From Polytrichum commune (taxonomy: Eukaryota > Streptophyta > Polytrichopsida > Polytrichales > Polytrichaceae), in NCBI GenBank assembly GCA_950295325.1, contig OX485809.1:12710001-12774000 (forward strand): DNA of 64,000 nt, given 5' to 3'. Positions 35,068-47,824 of the stretch are shown here, piece by piece. The notes under the pieces were generated by a model. It was not told the DNA's origin, did no database searches, and was given only the letters and a program-made list of their open reading frames with translations. Both the position numbers and the translations under genes were made by a program. Each line of letters starts with the position of its first letter. Position 1 is the stretch's first letter.

Positions 35068-36209
35068 TTGCTACGATTGACATTGACTTATTAGAGGATT
35101 AACATCAAGCTAGCAACATGGTATTTGTGAAAACATAACCTAGCACGTAAAAATGTCACATATGCCATTTTCTCAAATATAAGGAAGGCCAATTTGACCT
35201 AGTCTTTGTAGGCAATATTTGCCACCTACAACTTTTTCAAAAAACTAGAAACTGAGTCAGCCTTGAAAAAAAATTCGCATGGGAATGTGTCATTTTCAAG
35301 GCATATACTAACTTGTTTGCACTTCTTGTTTGAATGTGAATGTGTGCTTGGGTATCCATCACCAAGATGCAACTCTAGCTCATAGATGGCTCATCTTTCT
35401 CCCTCCACCTTCCCATAGGGTACCATGTGGGTATATAAAAGGATAATTTATGCTAGTTTGCTTTACAAAGTATACTTTTGGAATGAGTTGTGTCCACCTA
35501 GTTTAAAAATATATAAATTATGGGAGAGAGGTCAGTGTGCCCTAAGTCCCCCCCCCCCTCTAAGCTTTTTTAACAAGAGGAGTTTATGTCTTCTATATAT
35601 ACCTTATACCCCCCAAAAGGGGTCTAAAAGTTCATACATATTCATTCATGAAACAATATTTGTCATCCCTCATGTCAAACTTAATGACTTTGTCAATATA
35701 AAGTGATTCGTGAACATATATACTAGAAATTTTTAATTTTATACCAACCACTTGACTTTGTATACATAATTGAGCCAGTTACTTGAGCATTTCATAATTC
35801 CCATATACATACATGAGACTATCATGTTCTTTATGATTTGTATGTATATTGTAGAACCTTTACCACTTTGGCACTCATTAAACTAGTTTAAGGAAAATAA
35901 CCGATTTTTTTAGAAATTGTACTTTTAAAATCTCAAAAAGTAATATGAAAATTTGATTTTTACTTTAAATATGGGTCTGATTGCCAAATTGAAAATATAA
36001 ACTATAATAATGATTTGCATATAGCCGGAGTGGTAAAGGTACTCCAGTATTCTTATTTGTTGTCTTGAAAAGTTTGTATGTAGAAGATTTTTCTGAGATG
36101 ACCCACATGCATCTGGCTCCGACTCTCAATAAAGACTGTTTTCCTTGTGATAGAGAGCCAATGTATGTACATCAATAAGTTGAGTCAAGTCCTAGGAATC
36201 TTTGTGTGA
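35068..36209. other. Non-coding AT-rich stretch
   Basis: No supported gene. A C-run lies at about 35550-35558. Short frames lack features. Confidence 0.3.
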
Positions 36210-36681
36210 TAAACCCTTTTGGTAAGATGACTTCACAAAAGTGCAAAGTCAATTTCATGAAGGTTCCAAGCTACTTCATGAACCTTTCAAGTTATGTTAC
36301 CAGAGTGTTCTACCAATTTCATGAACCTTTTAAATTAGTTTTTGATTCTAAATCAACTTGGCATGTGGCACACCTCAATTTCATGATAGTGGACCTTTAC
36401 CTTTAGCAACTTCATTAATCTTCTAAACCAATTTCTCGAAGCTTCCAAATCAATTTTGTAAATCTTCCAAACCAAGTGGTTCTCATATTCTTAACTTCTC
36501 ATTTTGCATTATTTGCCTTCTTGTTTTGCATCATCCATTGTTGGTGAGAGCCTTCATACTAGGTCTAACAAAGATCGATTTGGAAGCAAACTTATGAGCC
36601 CACATACAACTCTCTAGTTCTCTAGCAATAATACAATTCTCTAGTTGTGTCTCAATTTGCATGTCTCAATAGAAAGTGATA

Positions 36682-37523
36682 CCGTAGTTTACTAGCAGGT
36701 TAGGCAACTTGCTGCCTAATATTTAATTAAAGTTCAAAAAGTAGGTTCGGCACCTTAAAATAGTATATTCATATTTTCGGCAATTTTCTCTTTTAATTTT
36801 AAAAAATTCGGCTTACATTCATTTTTAATTTTCTATTTCAACTTATATCTTGTACATCTCTCTTGCATTGAATGACAAGTAAGATGTGAGTGAAGAGTTG
36901 AGAATACTCTGTGCTTTATGCAAGTAGAGTGGAGTTGTGTTCAACAATGCATATGGGATATGTAAACTTTGAGGTGAAGCACCTAGTTAGACGTCATTTT
37001 TATAACACGCATAACTTTTGCATAGAGTCTTCAAATGACATAAAATTTGTTGGAGGTGAAATATTACTTGATTTCTAAACTTTTCTTAGACCAACAAAAT
37101 TCCAAAAAAGTTGATCTTCTATGCACAAATGAGCTCCAAAAAACTGTTATGAACGCATTTTAATTTTTTGATCTTTACACGGCTGCAATGTTTTGTCCAT
37201 ATCTTTTGCATAAAGACTTATTTTGACACAAAACTTGTTGGAGGTGGAAAAAGCCTCGCCTAGAGTCTTGCTACTTCTTAACCCATATTCTTTGTGGACT
37301 AATGTACGTGAGCTTGATTACAAAAGGAGCACCTTCTCTCCTTCAAAATTCACATATGCTTCCACTATAAGTAAAACTCTAGTGAGAAGTAAAAATTTCT
37401 TACTTTTAGGCAATTTTGAAAAATAATTAATTTTATATTCGGCAAAAAATGCCAATAATATTCCAAAATTTTAGGCATCTATTTTTAGAATTATTTTGTG
37501 CCGAACCTGCTATTAAACTACGG
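36682..37523. mobile_element. Nested MITE-like element (842 bp), TIR CCGTAGTTTA
   Basis: The left end reads CCGTAGTTTACTAGCAGGTT and the right end is its inverse, AACCTGCTATTAAACTACGG, with TA on both sides. The first 100 bases recur almost unchanged at 63899-64000. No transposase is encoded. Confidence 0.7.
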
Positions 37524-37609
37524 TAGTAATTTTGTTTTTTCTCCAAATTCTTTGTGTTCACAAACTCTCATACACATGTTTTATTCAAATTCACAAAATT
37601 TATTCATGT

Positions 37610-38000
37610 TCACATATTATAGATAATCATAGAATTTGCAATTTTCGCATATCACTGGAGTCGTCTAGAGTAAATGAACCAAAGTGAATAAATAAGCAAA
37701 CTCTGAGTGAATAAACATGTTCGATAAAAAAGAGCCCAAAATATTTTTCGTGGTCAAGTTTGCAAAGAGAATTTGCTTTCTATTGAGCATGCTTATAATC
37801 TCATCTATCTATAAGACATCCTTGTCAAGTTGGCCCAATTTTTGCATGTGGTGAATCTATAACATTCAAAAGTATGTAATGTTATGATCAGGCCTTTATT
37901 ATCGTCTAACATTTCAAAAAGAGGCTTGGTCTAAAGGCGGGGCCAACAAACTTTGAGTAAATAAATATATGATTATCTACAATATGTGAATTTGATTTAT
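37610..38000. mobile_element. Possible second nested MITE (about 390 bp)
   Basis: TTCACATATTATAGATAATC near 37610 is inverted as GATTATCTACAATATGTGAA near 37983-38002. A third partial copy of TAGATAATCATATAATTTGC lies near 38048. No duplication site was determined. Confidence 0.4.
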
Positions 38001-38204
38001 TCAATCTAACCACTATGTGATTTATTCAAATCACTCAAGTCATCTCCTAGATAATCATATAATTTGCGGGGACCTATTGTGAGTGTCAAAAAGTTGTGGC
38101 CTTGTTGATTCCTTTACAAACACATGGTTAGTTTTAGTCTATATCACTCGAGTCGTCTCCTACATAATTATTGAATTGCCTAATCGCCTACATAGATAGA
38201 ACCC

Positions 38205-39160
38205 TGTAGATGATGCACTTCGCTCACGAATCATATATTCTATCTTTAACGAGGGCTTATCTTACGCTGACACAAATGAACATTACGGTTATCCTTACGA
38301 GACTATCAGGAGCATAGCTGAAGTTTTTAAGAAAATGGTCAACCAATGCCCAAACCTAAAGGCGGTGTTTGCTATCTAGTTTTACAAGATGAGCACATTT
38401 TGTGATTAGTAGAAAGGTTTCATGTAGATCCAGACATCACCGTAGAATTTCTCCATTGTCAGATGAATGAAGTTCGTCAATTCCCACGCCCTGTATCTAT
38501 CAATTGTGTTTCAATAACCATTCAAAGTCAAGCTAGATATACCCTCAAGTTCATGTGCTATGAACCATATGATTATAACAATGAAGATTGTTTAGAGAGC
38601 ACATAGAGTGGTGTCAGAAGTTTTAAAGTTCGATGGCAATATGGCTAATTATGTCTACGTGGATAAGGTCAATTTCAATTTACATTTGACACGTTGATTT
38701 GGAAGGGCTTGTCGGGGACAAAAATGCAAAGAAATTCGTCCAACTCAAAGGGGTCGAGATTTATCTTTGGTGGTTTGTTGTTGGTTGTGAAGGAGTCATT
38801 GCACACGATGTCACACTTGGTGCATACAATATAGACAAGTTCTTATAATTCATTCAATCCAAGGTCATTCCTAGCCTTGATAGACAAAAGTTCATCCTCA
38901 TGGACAATGTTCTATTTCATAGATCTTGTGAAATACAACATGTTGTTGAAGATGTTGGACACATCTACTTCCGTTTTGCCATCATATAGTCCATTTCTAA
39001 ATGTTGCAAATTGAGTATTTGGACACATCAAAAGCCATGTCCAACGGAATGATCTCCAAAATCATCAAACATTACTCCTTCACATTAATGATGAAGTACA
39101 AGCAATCATTGCAGACATGGTGCAAGGTTGGATAACAAAGGTCAATATAAATTCTGATAG
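38205..39160 (+). pseudogene. Tc1/mariner (IS630-type DDE) transposase remnant
   Basis: The N-terminal piece reads DDALRSRIIYSIFNEGLSYA, a helix-turn-helix style opening. The catalytic domain has NYVYVDKVNFNLHL (first Asp, 38662-38664), then after a frameshift KFILMDNVLFH (second Asp, 38903-38905), and a C-terminal YSPFLN..VFGHIKSHVQRN. The third acidic residue expected after LNP is missing, and several stops (for example TGA after HLTR) and frameshifts are present. It is clearly an inactive copy. Confidence 0.7.
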
Positions 39161-39455
39161 AGCTAGTCACAAGGAGAAATTAGGAGAATATTATACATGA
39201 TGTACCGTTCATTGTGACATAAAGCTATAAAATTCATACAATTGATTTTGTGAAGTTATAAATACGAGCACCAAATCATGAAGTTGTTCACAACATGTAG
39301 TGAAATTGGTTGAGCGTTCAAGTTGAAATGGTTGTTTGTACAGTACGTGAACTTGGTTTGCGGTTCCAATGAAATTGGTGGAACCTATTGCTAAATTGAT
39401 TTGTAAATTCATGAAATTGAGTTCACACATTTGTGAACTCATCTTACCAAGGGAG

Positions 39456-40228
39456 TATGATGTATGTGTGTGCAATGTAGTACCAATTAAGGAAAGAAAA
39501 TCGTAACCCTTAACTTCATGAGAGGTCATTTCTCAACTTATGAATGACTCTTGAAGGCAAACTCGTCCAAAAAGAAGGTACTATGAAGGTCAAGATAGGT
39601 ATCATTGTGTTCCTCTTGAATTTCCTTGGCAATGGTGTTGATCTCACTCCAATATAAATAGATGCTTGTTCACAAGAAAAATTGAAAGTCAAGAATGGAT
39701 TAAGTTTTCCTTTGTTGATACAATATTGTATATGAGAACTTCATATTGTTTTGATTGAAAATTGTCAATTTTCTGTGTACTCTTGTTCTTACCTCTAAGC
39801 ATGTATCTATGTAAGATAATCTTGAGAGTTTGGACCATAATTTCAATGCATATATATATATATATCACAATTTATTGAATTTATTGAATTTAAATTTATT
39901 TTTTAATAAATTTATTAAATATTGCTAGTAGAATTCATGTGATCTTATAATCATCGGAAACAACTTTTTTTTTAGGTACAATAAAGATTGAGCTCTAGAA
40001 ATCTTTTTACATGATCTAATGAAACCGCTATATGAACTAGGAAGTTAAAGGTTAAAGGAGCCCTTATATTTTAGTGCCGATTTCTCGTAGGTTGCAAAAC
40101 ATGAACTTAGTTCAAGGTGATTAACATGTACAATATGTACATGTAGCCATATTCCATTTGTTCAATAGCCCTGCTCAGTTAACCCATTCCATGTTCATAT
40201 ATGAGCTTGCGGCTATGATCAAGGTGAA

Positions 40229-40269
<41 letters not shown>

Positions 40270-42500
40270 TGGAGCTCGTGTGATATATTATTCCTTATCA
40301 AAATGCAAATTTTCTTTCTCATTAAGTGATCATTTAGCCTCCCCCCCCCCAGATTATATCTATTGTTCTTAGATCCACACCTAACCACACACCACTCAGA
40401 TATAGGTGAACCCGTTGAACATGAGTAATTGAATCGGGCATGCTTACCAAGTGGTGTAGCCCCGTGTCCACACAATGAGACCACTAACTTGCAAACATGT
40501 CAAGATTCTCCAAAACATTCCTTGTGAGGCTTATCCCTCAAAGAATGTAAGGAAGCATGCCTAATTTGCTCACAAAGTATGCTATCATGTGAGCGATGAG
40601 TGGCAAGTGGGATATTTTCAATGGTATTACACACGCTTATATCTTTAACACATTCAATAAGTAATTTTTTTTACAACTCAATATTCTCTTAGGTTTATAT
40701 ATGAGTCCTCCAAGAGCAAGATCTAGAGTGCGCACCTCCATGTTCCTACTTATATTGCTTTAGTACTTTGGATAACTAGCATTCCATTAGGACTACATGG
40801 TGCAATAAAATATAATGGCCCCATTTAGTACTTTTGAAATAAGAATTAGCAAAGTTATTAGAAAAAAGTAGGGTATTAATAACCTTATTTTGCAAATATG
40901 CTACATATATGAAAAATCATCAAATGTGTAGAATATCCCATGAATATTTGCATTATTTCATAGCCCCCTTATGCCCCTTTAGCTCATGGGGTGCTTATCT
41001 CTACAATGGAGTGACCCCCCATGTAAAGAGTTGAGGAGACTTGCCACTTTTGGATATGAGAGAAACAAATGTATCAATGTATTGTGAAGTCGGCCACATT
41101 GAAGCTACGAAAAAGCCTTGAAAAAGCAAGTCTCACACAAATTTTAGCCTCGCCAAAACCACAATCATCATTCTCAATGGACACTATAAAGAGAGAGAAA
41201 AATGATGAATATGACCATATGGATAACATCTTAATAAAGTAAAGATTTCACACAAAATTTCAAGCATCCATGTATTCTAAATCATACATTACATAGACGT
41301 GGACGTTGCTATGGTCGGCCAGAAGTTGTGAAAAAACACACTACTTCTTAGTGGAAGAGGCTTTCCGTTTAAGCAAAAGGGTTAGCATAGGTCCCGGATA
41401 GTAACTTATCAATGTTATGACCTCCAGCCTTCAAGACCATGATGAAGGCATTGTAACTCAATAACTGGTACCTACCTAAAGTTGCGCAATAACCAAATCC
41501 TACAATCTTATGTCCCCCTCCCACTTGACTTCACCAAATAACCAAAGTCTTTCTTAAAAACTAGGTAAAGCTCTCTCAGTTATAGTGGAGGCATCCAGCT
41601 ATCCTAATGCATTTACAAGAACTTGCTCCGGAAATTTTCGAGTAGGTTTTAGTTAAGTAACTTTCACACATGTTCATCGGTGTTATCTACCAAGCAATGA
41701 ATGTTCAATAATCTTTGTCCCATCCCGAAATGTCTTACTACTCATCTATCTTATTACCATCGGTTTTTGTTAATGAAGCTCCACGTGCCCTTATAGCTAA
41801 GACTAAGGCAACCAATCACAAGGGCGGGAGGCGACACTTTAAAGGTCATGCATTCTTGCCTCATGTCTAGGTACCGATGTGAGGCTCAGTGCTTGAGGCT
41901 TAAAACCTCCACTTTTAGACCATGCCACATCATTTGCCAACTAGGCTCAGGACTAGGTAGTGTCGATGGTGTGAAGGTTGTGTTTTTAGAACCATCTTTT
42001 AGGCTTAGCTAAATGTCAATTGGGAAGGGGGCATAAGATTTATATGAGTTCAAGTTTAAGTTCATATACACAATTTCTATGAGCCTCACCAAGTCTAAGA
42101 ATCACATATCTTTGATTTATGAGTTTGATATTTCATTTGTATATTATCTCATGTCAATGAGAAATAGGACTATACTCACATGTTGCATTAATGATCAAAA
42201 TACAAAGTAGATATTTGCATTCAATGGCACCCATGCCATATCTTTAGACCTAAATCTTCAACAACATTAAGGTATTCAATAGATTCAAAAAATACACTAA
42301 ATTTAGGTCAAGATCAATTTTGATTAATAAGGAAAATATGTGCTATGATATGTGCATTTAAGCTGACCCACAAAAATATATTATCATTCCACACTATTTT
42401 GAAATTTATTACTATGGTAAAAACACATATGTAATTCTTATACGGTTGAATAAACCAAGTTATAATTTTTGTGGTTTGGTTTTTACTCAAGGTTATTTGC
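39456..42500. other. Non-coding; (TC)n microsatellite 40232-40262
   Basis: No supported gene in 3 kb. It contains a (TC)15 run at 40232-40262, a (TA)n run near 39854-39866 and a C-run near 40341-40351. Confidence 0.4.
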
Positions 42501-42840
42501 ATGGATAAAGAGTCAACCCAATCGCTAGGTCGATTTAAACAGTATAGCTTAAGGTTTACGAGTGTTATTCGGTTACTTTTCTTAGTCAAACACATTCTCA
42601 TTTGAGTGGTGTTAGGTATGGATCTAAGTACAAACACCATAACGACACATATTTAGAAAAGATTGAACTACATCTTCAATTTTTATTGACTACTCTACTC
42701 TCAATAGTAAACACAATTGGGAGGGACCTATGTATCCATCTAAGGAATCAGCAAGCGTAAACTTTAGTCAACCATAAATAAATGATGGAGGACCGCTTTT
42801 TAGTCCAACTTTTGTTGATGTCTCATCATACATTTGCTAC
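42500..42840. repeat. Dispersed repeat, copy 1 (others at 61690-61930 and 62800-63050)
   Basis: Shared blocks in order are TTCGGTTACTTTT, TTTGAGTGGT, AACACCATAA, an AAAAGATTG-type block and CAATTGGGAGGGACCTATG. Copies differ by many substitutions and small gaps. Confidence 0.55.
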
Positions 42841-43062
42841 CACTACGTTAACTTCAAGAGGCAAAGCTCATCAATAGAAGATGAAAAACAAAACAAAGAA
42901 GACGAGCCACAAGTAACATTGAACACCACGTACCTTTAATACACATTCTTGTGCATGGAGAGGTTCACAGTGGGTCTTTGAAATACTTAGGGGTTAAGGC
43001 CCACATTCCTCAAGTAATGGTTGAATTCTTCCTTCATAATCTAGCCTACAAACATAGTCAGA

Positions 43063-43286
43063 GAATTGTCGCACATGAGCGTACCTCTCATTCATCCAAC
43101 ATAAAAACCTTCAAATACTTCACAACCCACATGATATTATTTTTAGTTTATATGACACCAAAATTAGATTTAAAGATGGGCTTAATTTAGTATAATCCAC
43201 ATCCCTAGGATAGAACAACCACAAACATATAGGAAGTTAGCTTTTTATGTTGGATGTATGAGAGGCATGCTCATTTGAGACAATTC
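43063..43286. mobile_element. MITE, copy 2 (224 bp), best-preserved member
   Basis: Terminal inverted repeats of about 44 bp start GAATTGTC and continue ATGAGC.T.CCTCTCAT.CA, then CCAACATAAAA. The inner 32 bp of the two ends differ at only three positions. A left end of a further copy lies at 43408-43455, and right-end derivatives (TGTTGGATGGACGAGAGGTG) lie at 44250 and 44449. No coding capacity and no clear target duplication. Confidence 0.65.
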
Positions 43287-43470
43287 CCTCCCCCCCCCTC
43301 CAAACATGCTCAAAAATTATCTACGAACCTAGAAAAGGAAAAATTGAAACTTCTTATTTTAGGGTTAAGTCCATGCTTATGTACTTTGTGTGATGAGAAA
43401 TGGAGAGAGGGAATTTATTGTATACGAGCGTACCTCTCATTTATCCAACATAAAACCTAGACCATGTATT

Positions 43471-43990
43471 GTTCTCCCTCTTTAGTATGACACGTTGGGG
43501 AAACACAAAAAAAGTCGTATTATCGAGGTGTTGTCTTCTCATTAGTATTATAAATGGCGTAAAGTTGTCGTATTATTGAGGGAATACGAAAATATAAGTA
43601 ATATGAGCTCATATATATATATATACACACACACACACGTACACACACACAACGAGTTAAAGCAATATAGATGGTGTGAAATAATAACTTGTAACTCCAA
43701 TTCTCATTAAGTTACCCTAATTCTCATTAAATTCCCAAGGGTAAGTGAAGTTCCCAAGTGAAAACATATGTCCTTTAGCTGTACACAACATAGACGAAAG
43801 GAATTTTAGCATCAACTACCTCTCTAACATGACAAAACTATGGAGATTCTACATGCCGCATCATCGAGTGCCGTAGTCGTGTATGAAAGAGGGAGATTTG
43901 GACCCAAAAACGTTCGGTCGCACAAAAAATGCGTCGTAATATCGAGGGTGTTGTATAAACGAGTGTCGTAAGGAGTGAGGTTAGACCGTA
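43471..43990. repeat. Pogo-like terminal repeats with GTCGTATTATCGAGG motifs
   Basis: CTCCCTCTTTAGTATGACAC at 43471 and related inverse or direct text at 43855-43990 (GTCGTAATATCGAGGGTG) resemble the repeat at 2700-2862. A (TA)n(CA)n microsatellite at about 43613-43650 lies between them. Confidence 0.4.
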
Positions 43991-43994
43991 TAAA

Positions 43995-44475
43995 CGGTTT
44001 TGGTGGAACGTGACTCCAAAACCCTAATTCTTCCTCACACAATCAAGCTCCACAATCGTGGGAATGAAAAGTAACTTCCGGGCAGCATCATACTAAAGAA
44101 TAGAAAAGAAAAAATAACACCCGTATCTCGGTACTGGCATGGATGTGAGCATGTTAACCTTATGTTGATCACGGTGTTCCGTGATGCAATATAAGGTGTT
44201 TTGCCTCCACGGGAGGTGGGCGGCATCATACTAACTTATGTTCAAGGCATCTGTGTTGGATGGACGAGAGGTGTGCTCGCTCGGCACGACTAGAGAGTGG
44301 TTAACGAGTTATGATATTTCTACCTTAGGTTTTGGTTAAACGTGACTCCAGAAACCTAATTCTTCTTCACATAATCAAGCTCCACAATCTAAATGGGAAC
44401 AAAAAGTAACTTCCGGGCGGCATAATACTATTTTAAGGGCATATGTGTTGGATGGACGAGAGGTGTGCTCGCTCG
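43995..44475. repeat. Segmental duplication of about 100 bp plus MITE-end derivatives
   Basis: A block at 43997-44095 (AACGTGACTCCA ... AAAGTAACTTCCGGGC) recurs at 44330-44433. The second copy is bracketed by two copies of GTGTTGGATGGACGAGAGGT (44250 and 44449). Confidence 0.65.
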
Positions 44476-45092
44476 TATACGATTAGTTAATTAATTCCCT
44501 CTGCTCTCCGTGAAGAACTGATGGCTGTGCTGAACTTGATGCGTGGATCGAGGTGATTGCTTTTGTTGTTGTGTGAGGTGGACAATTGAAATTGATGAGA
44601 TGCAGTCAGACTCGCTCTTTGCCAGTGTACCAGACGAATCTCATGTGATTCTGAATCACAGTAAGTTAGTCTCGAGAGGCGTGACAAATTGCTTGAACCG
44701 CTGCCCGGGAAGTTTTTGGGCATAGTCGGCAGTGTTCAAGATTGAAGTCTTCAATGCCCTTCAAACACGATTCGGCCCTTCAAAATGCAACTCCAAATTG
44801 AAAATGAAGATGTCATTTGAAGTCTTCAATGTAATATGCATGTCACAAGAATCAACAAGCGCATGGTATTGTCACTACAAGAAGTGGAGTTAGATGGTCG
44901 ATTCTTGATTTCTCACATTGTATTGGAAACATGTATCATATAATTCATGCACACGTTTAATATGCGTTTTGTATCTCTCACTTCTATATTCTTGAATTGA
45001 CGTGTTGGACCAGCCCATCAACTGAACAACTCAAATTTGAGAGCCCTTCAAAATAAAACTCATATGGGGGCTTCAATCTTGAACACTAACAA

Positions 45093-45487
45093 TCGGTCAA
45101 GATCCTACTAATTCTAAATGCAACCGTTTACATGTTGACATCTTCCAGTACTCCTTTATTCACTTGAGGTGTATTCTATACATTATTCTAAAATGCTCAG
45201 TCATTCTCCTGAAATTTTCAACTTCAACTGGTTATTTCTCAAACTTAACCGGTTCTCCCCGAGCAGTGATCGGTGAGATTTTTGGGCATAATCGGTTGAG
45301 ATCCTAGTGTTTGCAAGTCCAACCGATTACATGTTGACATCCTCCGGCTTTCCTTGATTAAATTGGGGTATATTCTATAAATTCCTTCAAAATGATCGGT
45401 AATTTTGCCTGCAGTCTTGAACTTCAACCGGTTATTTCTCAGGCTCAACCGGTTCATTTGTAACTAACTGTCGGTTCTCCCAGATCA
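45093..45487. repeat. Tandem copies of the dispersed 215-bp repeat
   Basis: Two copies, about 45093-45267 and 45268-45487, share CAACCGRTTACATGTTGACATC and TTCAACTTCAACYGGTTATTTC. The second matches 13086-13302 over its length. CAACCGGTT motifs recur within. Confidence 0.65.
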
Positions 45488-46770
45488 TTGTCCCCGAGCA
45501 GTGGCTTGAACTAAGCTTACAAATTCTTGTGTCCTTGCCCTGCAAAATATACGTACCTCCGTCAAGTTGCATCATCTTCCAGCCATTTTTCAAATACGTC
45601 ACAAACTGGTTGATGAGTGACAATGATCTATCAGAGATTACCTAAGTTAGAAATCGTGGTCCTACAACACACTGTCCCTTTGAAACGGGCGGTCATTGCG
45701 ACATGACTTCATTCACGTGTGTCAAGTCCAATCTATGACAATTGTCATAAATTCAACTTGACACATCTAATTGGGGTTATGTCTCAATGATCATCTGTGT
45801 CAAATGGCATGTATGTTCTAGGTCCCACAATCCTACTTGTGAGGAAAATATACAAAAGTCGTGTGATGTGGGTCCATATATGTATATACACACATAAGAA
45901 GGGACGAGGGTTTTTTGGGTCACTAGTAGGCTATGACATACTTAGAGCTGGTTTAGACTACAGTGAAGAAGTGCACTAATCAAAAAAATTAGGGGAATGA
46001 AGCAATATGGTTGGCTACGAAATGGGTTTTTCGTTGGCGAGGGTTCGCACTACGGTGAAGAACTTCAAGCATGGATGAAAAAATGACATGGTTGTCAACA
46101 TGGCAACACTTTTTGTTGGGGGAATTCTCCAGAGATCAAGTTTCTTGAGCAACCTCAAACCCAACCAACAAAAAAAATCGATTGTTGACTCTACGTACCA
46201 TGACACATAAGCTTCATGTACACTGAACCATGACTCGCATTCCACTGTCAATATCTAGCTACATTGTTAGCTACACCGTGGATGGTATTCAGTGTCACAT
46301 GCGAAATCGTGTCACTTACCCTATTTTGAGGTGTATGCTAGGTTGCACCGATGATGGGCAACTTCATCATTAGTGACACCTTATGACACTTGAGGTTCAA
46401 GTGCGCTTACTAGGAGTCGAACTGCCTATTCTTGATTAGGATTCCATCGAGAATCTATAGGGCATTGGAATTTCAATTACATTGGGACTGACTTCAATAA
46501 TTTCCTTTTGTGGGTGGTTGAAATAAGGTTTCATGTTTCACGGCTTGGGCTTTTGTGCATAGCAAGACATGATTGCGAGATGTCATGTTCATTAAAGCAC
46601 AAGTTAGTGAGAATGGCAACCTATATTATTGGTAATTGAATAAATTGCAAACTAGCAATGCACACCATTCTAGCGAGAAAGACAAGAATATGCATCTCTC
46701 TCCAAACTCCAAGTGTCCAATAGATTTGTGGGTTTGTTCCACACTCGGAGTAGCCCTTGCAAAGTAACCA
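45488..46770. other. No supported gene
   Basis: Non-coding by inspection. Short frames at 45797-45979 and 46015-46251 lack features. Confidence 0.3.
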
Positions 46771-46794
46771 TAATAATAATAATAATAACAACTT

Positions 46795-46813
46795 CGGTCT
46801 CCGAAGGAGACCG
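46795..46813 (-). other. 3'-terminal hairpin next to (TAA)n tail of the retrotransposon
   Basis: The sequence forms an 8-bp stem (CGGTCTCC / GGAGACCG) with a 3-nt loop, immediately inside the trinucleotide tail. Short 3' stem-loops followed by simple repeats are typical RT recognition ends in several LINE clades. Confidence 0.55.
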
Positions 46814-46991
46814 ACGTGAATTAAGTGTCTGTTCGATCTACCTTCAATCCCAAGCCCACAGGACAGAGGTATGAAGGAGAAGATCTACTCCCCCCTTTCG
46901 AGAGTAGACACTTTAGACACAAGAAACCATTAATGTAAACTACGCCTAATATAATACCCCTTGCCCCTTACCCTAACTTTTAAGTTCTGAG

Positions 46992-47803
46992 TTATGGGGG
47001 GTCTGGATTTTGGGGGAGTGGTTGGTGGTTTTCAATTCTCCTTTTATGGAGGAGAATAGACATAGCATATTGTATTGCAATGGTGTTAATATTTTTGAAA
47101 GTATTTTTGATGGTGGCCATAGGTATTTTGAATTTGGTCTCTAGTGCTTTCATAGATGGGATGTGGGCAGTCGCTCTGGCACCAGCAGTGATGACAATAA
47201 GTGGTTCGATTTTCAACCTTTGGAAGCAATGCTAGCAATTAGTGGGCTGTATTTGTTATTTTTTGCTTCAATTGCTTCTGGGGAGAATCTGTCATTACAG
47301 TATGTGAATTCAATGAATTGTATGGTAAGGTTAGGGTCGACATCGCTGGGAGGGGCATTTTGATAGGGTAGTCCTTTAACACAAAGGATATCAGGTCTAA
47401 ATCTTGCGTTGCAGTGACATCTTTGTGTACTACATGTGCAGGGGAGTAGCCAATTGGGGACTGTGTTTTCTTGGGGGTTGTTATTGAAGATGCCAACATT
47501 CATGAGAGTAAAGCATCGGGATTTTTCTGATGAGATTAGGAGCTTCCTAATTTCTCCGACTGCTTTGTTATGTCTTTTAACTCTAAGTGAGTGTATATGT
47601 TGGTGTTTACATGTAAGTAATACATGTATCCATGTATCTGGTTCATTTGAGTTGCATATGGGGCACGTGATAGTGGGAAATCTTTGGTGGCCAAAAAACA
47701 TTTGTTTTCTCGCATTACCCATGTAGGTTCCTGTGCGGAATTTGATGAGGCATGATTTTTGTTTGTCGGTGATAGCGGGATTTGTCCAAAATTCGTTCGA
47801 CAA
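46992..47803 (-). pseudogene. CCHC knuckle and restriction-like endonuclease-type domain (retrotransposon 3' coding part)
   Basis: The frame 47803-47213 encodes CPICNSNEPDTWIHVLLTC, a CX2CX9HX4C knuckle, then RFRPDIL, about 20 residues later IQFIEFTY, and EAKNNKYSPL. The order CCHC, then (R/K)PD, an acidic strand and K..KY matches the restriction-like endonuclease of R2-type LINEs. One base is missing near 47213; the frame continues as KIEPLIVITAGARA and ends at 46992. AP-type LINEs normally lack this domain, which makes its presence here notable. The assignment is by motif only. Confidence 0.5.
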
Positions 47804-47824
47804 CTCGTTGTCTATATCTATGTT

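Larger units (their letters stand above)
36212..39455 (+). mobile_element. Decayed Tc1/mariner element with nested MITEs
   Basis: Inverted ends of about 50 bp share TTGGTAAGATGASTTCACAA and CTCAATTTCATGAA-like text, and both are flanked by TA (36210-36211 and 39456-39457). The interval contains a decayed IS630/Tc1-type transposase (38205-39160) and two further elements inserted at 36682-37523 and about 37610-38000. Host duplication of TA is the rule for this superfamily. Confidence 0.6.

Noticed and set aside
35425-35706. 93-codon plus-strand frame
   Set aside because: Crosses a poly-C run, has irregular composition and no domain or splice support.
39209-39529. 106-codon minus-strand frame
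   Set aside because: Lies across the right inverted repeat of the Tc1/mariner element and is not coding in the left repeat.
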